Assembly: GCA_029063085.1 (NCBI GenBank)
Contig: JAIDOW010000073.1
Location: 58,233-122,232 of the forward strand
Source of the DNA: Lachnospiraceae bacterium
GTDB lineage: Bacteria > Bacillota > Clostridia > Lachnospirales > Lachnospiraceae
Length of the DNA: 64,000 bases
Reading direction: 5' to 3'
Shown here: piece by piece, positions 1-10,331 of the stretch
Layout of the letters: each line of letters opens with the position of its first letter
Numbering within the stretch: the stretch's first letter is position 1
Translations under genes and position numbers: made by a program
Notes under the pieces: model-generated
Databases searched by the model: none
The model's input: only the letters and a program-made list of their open reading frames with translations
What the model was told of the DNA's origin: nothing

Positions 1-1029
1 ATCCGTAATCACCATATTTTCCCTTATGACCACATCACACTTTGGAGAAAACCTTGGTTCCTCATGAATATCCAGCCCTACACCATGCCCAAGACCATGT
101 CCGAAATATTCACCATATCCGCATTTTGCGATATAGTCTCTGGCAATGGCATCTATTTCACTACAGCGTTTCCCTTCCATAATCCCTTCCATGGCACGTA
201 AGTTTGCATCTAATACAATCTGGTATACCTCCTTCATCTCCTGGGTCGGTCTGCCCACTGCCACCGTTCTTGTCATATCCGAGCAATATCCCTGATAAAC
301 ACAGCCAAAATCCATCGTTACAAATTCGCCCTGTTCTATTTTTTTATCTGTAACCTGTGCGTGAGGCATGGAGGAATTAGCACCACTTGCCACAATCGTA
401 TCAAAGCTTAACCGGGAAGCTCCCCTGCGTTTCATAAAAAATTCCAGCTCCAGTGCAATTTCCGCCTCTGTAACTCCCGGTTTTATCCTGTCCAGTATAT
501 GGGAAAATGCTGCATCCCCAATTGCTTCTGCCTCGGAAATCTTTTGAATCTCTTTCTCATCCTTTATCATCCGGCACTCATGAATGGCATCCCCCTCCAT
601 CTGAAAAGAAACGTTTTTACAGACCTCGCAAAGCTTCATATATCTGGAAAGCTGCATAGTATCCTCTATGGCAATACAAACCCCTTTCTGTTTTTTCAGA
701 TTTTTCTCTCTGTGTTCTTCTCCTTCCCCCTGTAACAGCAGGATTCCTTCTTTCAAAAGTTCTTCAATCAGCTGATACAGAGTTTCTCCATATCCTCTTT
801 TCTCCAGCCTGACCAAAGTAAGGTCCCTGCATTCCTTTTCTACCTGCTCATAATAACGGGAATCCGTAATGATATACCCGGTCACATCCCCTGCCGCCAT
901 CAAAAACAATGCTTCACCACCGGTAAACCCTGTATAATAATATAGATTAGACGGACTGTCGATCAATACTGCATCCGCCTGCTTTTTCAAAAGCACATCC
1001 TTTAAATGCCTTCTTCTTGTTTCAAACAT
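1..1029 (-). CDS. Xaa-Pro aminopeptidase / M24 family metallopeptidase (C-terminus cut by window edge)
   Basis: Minus-strand translation from ATG at 1029 (MFETRRRHLKDVLLKKQADAVLIDSPSNLYYYTGFTGGEALFL...) includes FVTMDFGCVYQGYCSDMTRTV and GHGLGHGVGLDIHEEP, typical M24 metal-binding motifs. Confidence 0.9.
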   Translation of the reverse strand, partial: MFETRRRHLKDVLLKKQADAVLIDSPSNLYYYTGFTGGEALFLMAAGDVTGYIITDSRYYEQVEKECRDLTLVRLEKRGYGETLYQLIEELLKEGILLLQGEGEEHREKNLKKQKGVCIAIEDTMQLSRYMKLCEVCKNVSFQMEGDAIHECRMIKDEKEIQKISEAEAIGDAAFSHILDRIKPGVTEAEIALELEFFMKRRGASRLSFDTIVASGANSSMPHAQVTDKKIEQGEFVTMDFGCVYQGYCSDMTRTVAVGRPTQEMKEVYQIVLDANLRAMEGIMEGKRCSEIDAIARDYIAKCGYGEYFGHGLGHGVGLDIHEEPRFSPKCDVVIRENMVITD

Positions 1030-1055
1030 GAAACTCCTCCTGTCTGCATGACTGA

Positions 1056-2531
1056 TTAAAATGGTTTGGAAAGTACATCCAAGATTTCTTCCATATCATT
1101 GGAATTGGTATCTACCAACTCATCTGCTGCCGCCTCATATCGGGACTTTCTCTCCTTCATAAGCTCACAAATTCTGCCATAAGGATTCTCCCCCTGTAGC
1201 AGCGGCCGGTCTGTGCTGTCCTTTACCCTGTCATAAATGACCTGTGGTGCCGCTGTCAGATAAAATACCCGGCCGGTCTCTTTTAAAAGACGGGCATTGC
1301 ATTCCCGAAGGGGCATCCCTCCACCGGTTGCAAGCACAGTATTCTCCAGATGATCCCGCAGATATACTAAAGTCTCGGTCTCCAGCTTTCTGAATGCCTC
1401 TTCTCCGTCCTCTGCAAAAATATCCGCAATAGACTTGCCTGCCTGTTTTTCGATATAGGTATCGGTATCCAGAAAATGCATACCCAGTTTTCCGGCCAGG
1501 GCTTTTCCGAAAGTGGTCTTTCCGCTTCCCATAAATCCAATCAGAACCCTGTTATCCTTCTTATATACCCTGCGTTTTAAATCCACATAAACCTCTTCCA
1601 CAATCTCCTGGGGAATTGTAATATCATGCCATAATTCATAGGCCGTCACCCCCTGATATAAAAGCATCTTTAAGGAATTATAAGCCTTCCCTCCCTGCTC
1701 TGCTACCATCTGCATAAACCGTGTATTGGCAGGATTATAAATCAAATCTACACCTGTCTTTATTTTTTTATAAAACTCTGCATCCTCCAGTACTGCCTGC
1801 CGGTCATTCGGTGCCAGTCCAACAGCAGTTGCCTGAAATACTATAAGCTCCTGCTCCCTGATTTTCCCATAATCCGCTAAAAGCATGGGTATCACCTTAT
1901 CTGGTGATAAATCTGCTCCCTCTGGATTTTCCTCAAGCCCTGATGCAGCCGTCATACAGCTGTCTTTCCAAATCCGGTTCATCTGATCTGCTATCTGCTT
2001 TGCTTTCTCCAAAGTACGGTTTAAGAGATAAACCTTCCCTGCTCCCTCTAACAGGCACATATAAACCACTGCCTTTGCCGCACCTCCGGCCCCGAGAATC
2101 ACTACCGTTTCATTTTTTAACGAAATTCCATCTTCCTGAATCTGCCGTCTTAATCCCATCATATCCGTATTATACCCTTTATATCCGTGCTTTGCTTCTA
2201 ATCTTACCAGGGTGTTTACGGCACCAATCTGCTTTGCCGCCTCATCAATCTCCACGAGGGATTCCAACACCTGATTCTTGTGGGGCACCGTTACATTCAT
2301 ACCCAGTATATTCAGCTCGTAAGCCCCCTTTACAGCCTGATCCAGCCCTTCTCCTTCCACCTGAAATGGTACATAAACCGAAGAAATCCCCATTTTCACA
2401 CTGATTCCATTATGAATGACCGGTGACAAGGTATGTTCCACCGGATTACCAATCAGACCAATCAATCTTGTATTGCCGTCAATTAACATCTTTTTATTCC
2501 TCTCTTTTGAATGCTGACAGGTCATTGCCAA
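1056..2531 (-). CDS. Bifunctional shikimate dehydrogenase (AroE) - shikimate kinase (AroK) fusion
   Basis: N-terminal LIGNPVEHTLSP..., NVTVPHK, GAGGAAKAV; C-terminal RVLIGFMGSGKTTFGKALA (P-loop), DTDTYIE, ATGGGMPLR. The likely start is the internal MLIDGNTRLIG. Confidence 0.93.
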   Translation of the reverse strand: MAMTCQHSKERNKKMLIDGNTRLIGLIGNPVEHTLSPVIHNGISVKMGISSVYVPFQVEGEGLDQAVKGAYELNILGMNVTVPHKNQVLESLVEIDEAAKQIGAVNTLVRLEAKHGYKGYNTDMMGLRRQIQEDGISLKNETVVILGAGGAAKAVVYMCLLEGAGKVYLLNRTLEKAKQIADQMNRIWKDSCMTAASGLEENPEGADLSPDKVIPMLLADYGKIREQELIVFQATAVGLAPNDRQAVLEDAEFYKKIKTGVDLIYNPANTRFMQMVAEQGGKAYNSLKMLLYQGVTAYELWHDITIPQEIVEEVYVDLKRRVYKKDNRVLIGFMGSGKTTFGKALAGKLGMHFLDTDTYIEKQAGKSIADIFAEDGEEAFRKLETETLVYLRDHLENTVLATGGGMPLRECNARLLKETGRVFYLTAAPQVIYDRVKDSTDRPLLQGENPYGRICELMKERKSRYEAAADELVDTNSNDMEEILDVLSKPF

Positions 2532-2552
2532 ACAATTTCTCCTCCCTGCCTA

Positions 2553-3080
2553 TCATTTTGTATCATATTCCCCTTTTTTTAAATCATTCTTTTTTCGATA
2601 AAGCCATTTTACAAGCTTTTCCGGAATACGCTTTAATATGATCTGAATCTCTTCTTTCGGATTGATCGGATCTAACAAAATGCTGTGAAGACCTGTACGG
2701 TTCGCCCCCCAGATATCAGTAAAAATCTGATCCCCTACAAACAGTGTATTTTCAAGATTCGTATGCAATATAGCCATTCCCTCCAAGTAGCCGCGTCTGG
2801 CAGGCTTCCAGGCTTTATAAACATATTGGACACCCAAAGGATCAGCAAACATCTTTACACGCTCCTTATCATTATTGGAAATCAGACAGATGCGGAATCC
2901 AATCCTGTGAAGCTTCTCAACAAAAATCTCCGCTGCCTCATCTACCGGTTCATCATGCGGTACCAGGGTATTATCAATATCAAATAAAATACCGCGGTAT
3001 CCCTGTTTGTAATATTCCTCCACAGGAATATCTTCCTTTTTATCATAATATCTTTTGGGATAAAACAACTCTATAATCAC
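2553..3080 (-). CDS. YqeG family HAD IIIA-type phosphatase
   Basis: GILFDIDNTLVPHDEPVD, ICLISNNDKERV, FVGDQIFTDIWGANRTG HAD motifs. Confidence 0.9.
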   Translation of the reverse strand: MIIELFYPKRYYDKKEDIPVEEYYKQGYRGILFDIDNTLVPHDEPVDEAAEIFVEKLHRIGFRICLISNNDKERVKMFADPLGVQYVYKAWKPARRGYLEGMAILHTNLENTLFVGDQIFTDIWGANRTGLHSILLDPINPKEEIQIILKRIPEKLVKWLYRKKNDLKKGEYDTK

Positions 3081-3115
3081 CTCTCATCCGATTTTTCTTC
3101 CTTGTATCATAACAC

Positions 3116-3152
3116 AAAAACGGTGTGAAGGAAATCCCTCACACCGTTTCAT
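3116..3152 (-). terminator. Rho-independent terminator downstream of the pilus-locus 1846-aa gene
   Basis: AAACGGTGTGA...TCACACCGTTT inverted repeat (3118-3128 / 3139-3149), followed on the minus strand by a T-rich tract (TTTTTGTGTT), directly after the stop at 3163. Confidence 0.8.
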
Positions 3153-3162
3153 TTACTTTTGG

Positions 3163-6100
3163 TTAAATATCAAATTGTTTTCTGTCTGTCAGATCAATTA
3201 CCAAACTGCTGTCTGATAACCCATGATGACCAAAATCAAAGCCTGCATCTGTTAAATCAAACAAATATGGAACTTTATTAATCTTAACCCTTGCTGACTG
3301 CCACTGATTTGCCTCATCCTTTACACGGATTACAATATATGTGTAGCCATTATAATTTTCAAAGTAGTCTTCCTTCAACAACAATTTAGGGAAAGCAGAC
3401 TCTCTGAGCCTTACACGCTTGCCATTCATATTATCTGCCGCATCATAGGAGGTAATCAATACATGGTTGGTATCAGCTTTATAACTATCTGAGTTATCCA
3501 TGCCATCTCCCTCACCATAATTCAAGTCATAGAATACCAGAATTTCTTTAATATCTGCCGTACCAGCAATCGCTTTAAAATCAAATTCAGGATAAAGTTC
3601 TGCCTGATCGTCATCAATATTATACTGATACATCTTAATAGCATCATTATAGAACAAGGTATTCTTTTCTTTAGATAACGTCTTGTTATCGTCATCATCC
3701 TTCGGATCTACAAACTTATCATCACAATTAGCATGCTTATTGCCTTCTTCGTCACACTTATTATAAAGCTTCAGTTTCGGCTTTGCTTTTCCTTTGGAAA
3801 CACTGTTCACAATAACATTGATAAACAATCGTCTCTCGTCATTGTTATCCTTCATATTACCAGTTACTTTCTGATGACCGGCACCACAGTAGAACACATT
3901 ATTTTTACTGTAAAGGAAGTAAGAATTCATACCATCCTTTGGCGAAGCGGCAAAAATACCACTATCATATCTTGCAAAGTCTTCTCCTACATCAGGATTT
4001 TTACTTACAAAGTTAGCACCGAGGGTATACCATACAGCTACTGTAGGATCCTCCAGATCCAATGCGAACATCTGTGCATGTGTAGGTGAAATCAAAAGTT
4101 CACTACTGATTGCAAACGGATACATCGTAACTCCGCCCTGATTTACTTTCGCAGCTTTTCTGGTACCATACTTAGCCTCAAAACTCGAACCGTCTAAGTC
4201 CGTACCTTTATGGTCAAAACTCTCAAATTCCATACAAACATATCTATATGGAGACGTCGGCTTACTGGCTGCATCACTAAGTGCATACAAATCTGTTACA
4301 CCAACCGGTGTATTACGTTTAATAGAGATTCCTTCCAGTTTACTCGCAACATTTGCATATTCGCTAGGAGAAGATGCAATAATACGTTCTGTCCAGAAAT
4401 ACTTGGAACTGTCTTCTGTCTCATACTGTCTGTACGGGAAACCAGAAGGCGAATCATATATACTGCTGGTAGCAACCTGCGCAGGATCAACCATAAATGT
4501 TACAACACCATTTGTTGTCGTTCCATTTTGCACATTACCTCTGAAAGCACATCTAATTGTTGTTCCATCCGGAACTGCTGTACCACCATCAGTAACCGTA
4601 ATATCAATCTTTAACTTCCCATCAGCAGCAACTTCCGTATTATTTGCATTTGCTGAAAGTGTACCTGTACTTATATCATAGGTCGCTGTAACATTATTTT
4701 TGCCAAGAGCAAAAGATACTGATTCATAATCCATTGCCTGATCTAACTTAATAACCGCAACACCGTTAGCATTTGCAACAACGCTGCTAATCACATTCGT
4801 AGAATTATCTCTATACTTATAGGTTACATTCGGCATACCGTTAATAATAATTTTTACTTTTTCACTTAAAGATGTATGAGGCTGTTCAGCTTCCGTGAAA
4901 GTAGCATCATACACAGAACCCCAACCTTGCCTATTGACATTAACTGTCAAGTCCTTATTAGAAATTTCAAAATCCTTACCATCACCGCCCCAGCTTTCAA
5001 GAACCTCTCCAATATATACTGTTTTCTTGCCAGCCTTTGGAACTGCGACTTCAACCTTAGTACTGCTTCCAATATCCTGTACATGGAAACGATCCATACC
5101 AAATGCACTTCTTAAGGAATTTGTTAAATTAACGGCTCCTTTATCCTTATATTTTGTCATAGTATCATGTGTATTCAAAATAGAACCGCCCTGAGTAACA
5201 TAGGTCTTTAACTGTCCACAGGAAACTGTTGATAAATCTTTATTATTAAATTCATCTGCCAGACCAAGAACAATAATATCATAATTATTCAACAACCAGG
5301 TATTATGGTCAGATGCCTTACGAGAATATTCTTTATAAAGCTTCTTTTTGGCAACCAGTTCATCATATTCTGTAATATAATTACTATAAGCTGTCTTTAA
5401 AGCTGATAAATTAAGTGCACCGACCAGTGGCTGATTACCTCTGTCATTACAATATTCCCAGAACTTATAATATGCCTGGTCAATCATCCAGTTACCTGGA
5501 TTTCCGGCAGTTCCGATTCCTTTTAGGATTACATTCCGCCTGTTACCGCTGCCTGTATTCCTAATCTGGTCTGCTACCTTATAAAGTTCCGACTCTAATT
5601 TTGTCCTGTACAGCGACAGTGTCTGAGATTCTAAGCCCTCTTCATATTCCTCTAAGTACTGCTCTGCTAAAGCTGTTGCTGCACCGATATCTGTATCTGT
5701 ACGTCCTGCTGCATCAGAACACATCTCATCAAATTCGGAAGGTGTAACAATATCCAAGTCAAACTCATAATCACCAGTCTCTAATGTACCGTCTTCCCCA
5801 TGTGTTAAGGTATCTGCAAAATTTTCTTCCCAGTCATCCGTTGCAATAGTCGAATCATATTTTACAATACCAAATCGATGTTCATGCTTACCAACTTTTA
5901 CATCACCCAGTACCGTCTCCTGATCTGCATATGAATTCAATCCAGGATTACCATTCTTATCATTGCCTATTACAAGAACGTTATTTTCCAGTACTCGCAT
6001 AGCCTGTTGGCACTCTGTACAGAAATATAAAGAAAATCCTGACGAGAAACCTGTCTGCTCTGACTTCTCCAACGGCATAATCTGAAGAACCCTGACTGTC

Positions 6101-8703
6101 TTCTTCATCTCACTGTCCAATTTGAATAACGCAGTACCCGTTTTGGTATCACACAATACTCCATTAGCAGCAGTAACCTTAATCTTCCAGTTTACCAGTC
6201 CAAAGAAATCATCATCTAAACTATAAGATAAATTAACTGTTCCACCTGCATTACAGGTCGCACTGCTCACCATCTCCGTATCTGCATAGGTACAATCTCC
6301 ATTAGAATCTATAAAGAGTTCTACAGTATAAGTAGAAGTATCCGCCGCTGTGGTTGTAACACCTGCCGTAAATGCCACCGGATTCTCCGTATTAACCGTA
6401 GAATCATCACCTTCTACATATTCTTTTGGTTTAGCAGTTATCTTAAGACTTGGTCTTAAAGCAGCATTCTCGACCAAATTCCTGATAACCTTTTCATAAT
6501 CTTCACTATAAACTGTAACCTGCCCACCACGGGTGTACCCAAACTCGTTATCTACATTTTCTACTAACCTAGTTGCATTTTGTGCATCGGTATTAATACT
6601 TCCCCATGCAACATTCCCTTTAGAATTACCAGATTTGACCAATTCGTATGTATATGCTAAAAACTGATACATATTACAATCCGGGTCAATCTGCTTTAAC
6701 TCTAACTGCTTTAATCTGTTTTTTTCTGTTGATTTTTCATTAGCAGGATCATATTGATAAGAATCCTCAAACTCCTTCGTTACCACCTGATCAATAATAA
6801 TCGGAAGACCGGAATTTACAAAATCTTTTAACTCATCTCTCTTAATCGTAGTAAGATCATGTCCACTGAACTCTACCGAATTTGTACCACCTGCTACTTC
6901 CCCATAGGTCATCTTGTAGTCTACAAAATTACCTGTATGGGTATACATATCAAACTGGGTCAGACATTTCAATGCACTCTGTACATAATTATTCTGGAAG
7001 TTCCAGTCACTACCGGCATAATTAACATATTCATGTGAAACCAATGCAGATGTATCTCCACCGATATATACCAGATCATAATTCTCCAGTACAACATTCT
7101 TTGTAGAAATCAATTCATCTACAGACATCTGATCCACCTGAATCTGATTATACGGAATACCTGTTGCATGAGATATCTTTGCCTTACTCATTTCAAACGC
7201 ATAATACTCAACATCATCATCTATTTCATCCTTGGTCACGCCGGAAAGCACCTGATCCGGAATTGTGTAATACATACCTTTATATATAGATTCAGGATAT
7301 GCAGAAGCTCGAGCTTTGCGCGGCTGACTCTCGGCTAAATCCGTATCAATCGGATAACAAGGCTGAATCTCAAGTACACGGTATGCACTTCCATTCTCGC
7401 CGCTTGTACTACTGTCTCTGTATTCACTGGTATTGATAATATCTGCAATTCCCTTCGCTGAAGCAACACCATCAGCACCGGCATTATTTAAAGAAGTAAA
7501 AAATCCATAACGAACAGATAAAATATTGGACTGTTTTGCAATACCATTTGCCGTCAGCAATAAATTCATCAGCTTAAGATAATTATTAGTACCTACATAA
7601 GACGAGGAGCCCCCCTCTTCAAAACTTCCTCTAAAATCATAAAGTATATATTTACAAGCTTCTGACAATGCTTTTATTTTTGCAAATAATTCATTTGTCA
7701 TTGACGTAGTCATGATATTATTTTCTAACAAAATAAAATCATAACTTTCATTTAACTGATCCACAGTCAAGGCAGTTGGATTCACAAACGTATACTCAAA
7801 ATCATTAGGTTTCGCCTGACCATAGTATGCTTTATTAATTATGGTACTCGTATTCTCACTACTCATCTTCTGATACATGGAACCCGACTCATTCTGATTT
7901 GTAGTAACAACCAACACTTTACCATTACTTGGTGTCTGGTTTGTATTATATTTTACATAGTATGACTTTTTTTGCAAATTCGCATCAAAAAACTCTTGTG
8001 CACTGGCATCATCTTTCCATGCAAATGTTCTAAAACGAATATGATTTGTTCGAATCTCACTAATTAAATCCTTATAAGTTTTTGATGCACCGACAGATCC
8101 TGAATCTCCCGGCTTCACAAAATCAACAATAACCGGTTTATCCTTCCCTAGAGCATATGTATGAAGATAATTATAAATATCCTCACTCATATTATTATCA
8201 TATGCCGAATACGATGGGCTACTGATATAAATCAAGTCTGCCTTATTCAGGACATCCCCTATAGTTGAATTCTCACCGGTAATATTGGAGTCCACCTTGT
8301 CATTAAGAGTTGTTGCTGCCGCTATATGAATGGTATCCAACAAAATCATATCTGCTTTCATCGTAGCACCTTTCGTACTGTTAGCATCAAATACATTACT
8401 CTTAAAATGACCATTCGAAATATACTGGCTTAAATCCGAACCGTTCACTCCAACCGGAACAATCTCCACAACATTAAATGTCTGAGCCTCGTCTCCTGGC
8501 TTATTCGAATTCTCGATAATTAAATCAATATTCGTCTTATAATCAGATGCAGGATTAGCACCTCTGTTCACAGGCTCTGTCTCTATTTCTTTCTTACTAT
8601 TTGCAGAACCACCTCTTGTCGCAATAGAATAAGAAATTGCAGAGACTGATGTAACCAGAACGACTAATGTAAATATAATAGCAATAATTTTTTTCTTTGA
8701 CAT
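3163..8703 (-). CDS. Very large (1846 aa) exported protein at the end of the type IV pilus operon; resembles DUF5057-type proteins (family from memory, unverified)
   Basis: N-terminal signal/anchor MSKKKIIAIIFTLVVLVTSVSAISYSIA; three recurrences of a V(V/L)(E/Q)IxP motif followed by a D(L/I)(I/V)(Y/V)(I/L) motif; last gene of the pilin operon. Confidence 0.7.
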   Translation of the reverse strand: MSKKKIIAIIFTLVVLVTSVSAISYSIATRGGSANSKKEIETEPVNRGANPASDYKTNIDLIIENSNKPGDEAQTFNVVEIVPVGVNGSDLSQYISNGHFKSNVFDANSTKGATMKADMILLDTIHIAAATTLNDKVDSNITGENSTIGDVLNKADLIYISSPSYSAYDNNMSEDIYNYLHTYALGKDKPVIVDFVKPGDSGSVGASKTYKDLISEIRTNHIRFRTFAWKDDASAQEFFDANLQKKSYYVKYNTNQTPSNGKVLVVTTNQNESGSMYQKMSSENTSTIINKAYYGQAKPNDFEYTFVNPTALTVDQLNESYDFILLENNIMTTSMTNELFAKIKALSEACKYILYDFRGSFEEGGSSSYVGTNNYLKLMNLLLTANGIAKQSNILSVRYGFFTSLNNAGADGVASAKGIADIINTSEYRDSSTSGENGSAYRVLEIQPCYPIDTDLAESQPRKARASAYPESIYKGMYYTIPDQVLSGVTKDEIDDDVEYYAFEMSKAKISHATGIPYNQIQVDQMSVDELISTKNVVLENYDLVYIGGDTSALVSHEYVNYAGSDWNFQNNYVQSALKCLTQFDMYTHTGNFVDYKMTYGEVAGGTNSVEFSGHDLTTIKRDELKDFVNSGLPIIIDQVVTKEFEDSYQYDPANEKSTEKNRLKQLELKQIDPDCNMYQFLAYTYELVKSGNSKGNVAWGSINTDAQNATRLVENVDNEFGYTRGGQVTVYSEDYEKVIRNLVENAALRPSLKITAKPKEYVEGDDSTVNTENPVAFTAGVTTTAADTSTYTVELFIDSNGDCTYADTEMVSSATCNAGGTVNLSYSLDDDFFGLVNWKIKVTAANGVLCDTKTGTALFKLDSEMKKTVRVLQIMPLEKSEQTGFSSGFSLYFCTECQQAMRVLENNVLVIGNDKNGNPGLNSYADQETVLGDVKVGKHEHRFGIVKYDSTIATDDWEENFADTLTHGEDGTLETGDYEFDLDIVTPSEFDEMCSDAAGRTDTDIGAATALAEQYLEEYEEGLESQTLSLYRTKLESELYKVADQIRNTGSGNRRNVILKGIGTAGNPGNWMIDQAYYKFWEYCNDRGNQPLVGALNLSALKTAYSNYITEYDELVAKKKLYKEYSRKASDHNTWLLNNYDIIVLGLADEFNNKDLSTVSCGQLKTYVTQGGSILNTHDTMTKYKDKGAVNLTNSLRSAFGMDRFHVQDIGSSTKVEVAVPKAGKKTVYIGEVLESWGGDGKDFEISNKDLTVNVNRQGWGSVYDATFTEAEQPHTSLSEKVKIIINGMPNVTYKYRDNSTNVISSVVANANGVAVIKLDQAMDYESVSFALGKNNVTATYDISTGTLSANANNTEVAADGKLKIDITVTDGGTAVPDGTTIRCAFRGNVQNGTTTNGVVTFMVDPAQVATSSIYDSPSGFPYRQYETEDSSKYFWTERIIASSPSEYANVASKLEGISIKRNTPVGVTDLYALSDAASKPTSPYRYVCMEFESFDHKGTDLDGSSFEAKYGTRKAAKVNQGGVTMYPFAISSELLISPTHAQMFALDLEDPTVAVWYTLGANFVSKNPDVGEDFARYDSGIFAASPKDGMNSYFLYSKNNVFYCGAGHQKVTGNMKDNNDERRLFINVIVNSVSKGKAKPKLKLYNKCDEEGNKHANCDDKFVDPKDDDDNKTLSKEKNTLFYNDAIKMYQYNIDDDQAELYPEFDFKAIAGTADIKEILVFYDLNYGEGDGMDNSDSYKADTNHVLITSYDAADNMNGKRVRLRESAFPKLLLKEDYFENYNGYTYIVIRVKDEANQWQSARVKINKVPYLFDLTDAGFDFGHHGLSDSSLVIDLTDRKQFDI

Positions 8704-8732
8704 TGTTCTTCTCCCTTCCTTTCTTATTTCTA

Positions 8733-9710
8733 TTATGGTGTAACTCCTCCACCGCCAGTAACCACCTTTTTATATAAGTTCTGCGGTCGGACAGTCAACA
8801 CTGAAGAATTTCTAAACTTAACGGTTTCTGCTGCATTATACTTATAACCTTTAATATCGAACAATGCATCTATCATGAGTGCATTCCCCTCTGCATCAGC
8901 AGACAAATAAAAATCTGACAGATTCTTAGTCAGCAGACCGGTATCTCCAGAATCAGGTGTTGCTCCTAAAAGACTATACCATCTGCTCGCTGTATTACGA
9001 TTCCATGTCTTGCGACTAAGATAAATACTAATACTACCATTCACATTATCTACAAAACGATATATTACGCTCTCTACCTGAGTTGGCTTGCCACCTGCAT
9101 CCATTACATTATATTCTGCATAAATATACTGCGGCTCTATATACAGATAAGTGTCATTTCCCGCCACCTCCTGCTTCAGAATTCTAAAGGATCGGGCATC
9201 CACTATTGCCGATTCATGTAAATCACCATTTAACGGATAATTTCCGTCAGCAACTTTTTCTCCCGGTAACTGGAAAGTATCCATATCTACAATCACCTTA
9301 CGCTCGCCGCCTATATAGTTCCCGTCGGTATCTACCATCTTATTATAATTTCCAAAATTATCGGGAACAATTGTCATATTTGAGGTTGGTACTACACTTA
9401 CGGAACCGGCTACCGGGGAAAGAGCTTCTTTCCTTGATCCAGTAGTCTTATCCATTGTATAGACTGCACCATTTTTTGATCTGACCTGTACATAACTTGC
9501 AGTGACCAGACCATCCATTATATTGGTCATGACCTCTTTTGCTTCTGTCTGCACTTTAATATTTTCCTTAGTTTTCTTCTGTGCTCCTGCTGTCGAACTC
9601 ATAAACTGAACAACCATTACCATGATAATAGATAATAATGCTAAACTGATTAACAGCTCAATCAACGTGAAGCCTCTATTTTTATTTTTTATACCTGACA
9701 ATGACTCCAC
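8733..9710 (-). CDS. Type IV prepilin-like protein (minor pilin)
   Basis: Class III signal KNKNRGFTLIELLISLALLSIIMVMVVQFM. Confidence 0.88.
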   Translation of the reverse strand: MESLSGIKNKNRGFTLIELLISLALLSIIMVMVVQFMSSTAGAQKKTKENIKVQTEAKEVMTNIMDGLVTASYVQVRSKNGAVYTMDKTTGSRKEALSPVAGSVSVVPTSNMTIVPDNFGNYNKMVDTDGNYIGGERKVIVDMDTFQLPGEKVADGNYPLNGDLHESAIVDARSFRILKQEVAGNDTYLYIEPQYIYAEYNVMDAGGKPTQVESVIYRFVDNVNGSISIYLSRKTWNRNTASRWYSLLGATPDSGDTGLLTKNLSDFYLSADAEGNALMIDALFDIKGYKYNAAETVKFRNSSVLTVRPQNLYKKVVTGGGGVTP

Positions 9711-9713
9711 CCC

Positions 9714-10331
9714 CTACTTCACGGAATGATTTCCGGTTGCCGCATCTAACTTAACTGTCGCCACTTTATTGCCATTATATATAATCTCATAACTTCCTGC
9801 TCCGTAACGGACAGAACCATCTGCTTTTTTAAATTCAATTAGCATAGTCTCTGTTCCATCTACAAAGCTGCATTCTCCTGCACCTGCTTCCGGTGTGTAA
9901 TTAATACTGAGAATATTAGGAAGCGTGGTCTCAACTACAGCATTACCATCTGCATCCACCTCTTTCGGTGTAAAAGAAGAACCGTCATTATATCCTAAGA
10001 TTAATGAATAGGATCCTCTTTTAGCAATTGTACCGTCTGCAAAATTAATGTCACTATTATTATACTGAATCAACATACAAAGCGGTGAATCCTTTGCTTC
10101 CGAAACTGCCTTTGTCTTAATCAAAAGACTTCCCATTTGGGCATCCAGAGCAGAAGCCGCTGCATTACATTTTGCCTGTTTGATAATTCCAATTGTTACA
10201 AAAGACATTCCCGACAAGATTGCGATAATCGCAATGACGATAATTGCTTCAATCAATGTGTAACCTTTATTTTTTCTTGTATTTTTATTCTTCCTCATAC
10301 CATCACCGCCTAATCTACATTCTTCTTCCAA
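9714..10331 (-). CDS. Type IV prepilin-like protein (minor pilin)
   Basis: KNKGYTLIEAIIVIAIIAILSGMSFVTIG prepilin motif; likely start is the internal MRKNKNTRKNKG. Confidence 0.88.
   Translation of the reverse strand: MEEECRLGGDGMRKNKNTRKNKGYTLIEAIIVIAIIAILSGMSFVTIGIIKQAKCNAAASALDAQMGSLLIKTKAVSEAKDSPLCMLIQYNNSDINFADGTIAKRGSYSLILGYNDGSSFTPKEVDADGNAVVETTLPNILSINYTPEAGAGECSFVDGTETMLIEFKKADGSVRYGAGSYEIIYNGNKVATVKLDAATGNHSVK

Noticed and set aside
1904-2404. 166-aa plus-strand ORF opposite aroE-aroK
   Set aside because: Antisense to a well-supported gene; Pro/Leu-rich composition typical of a shadow ORF.
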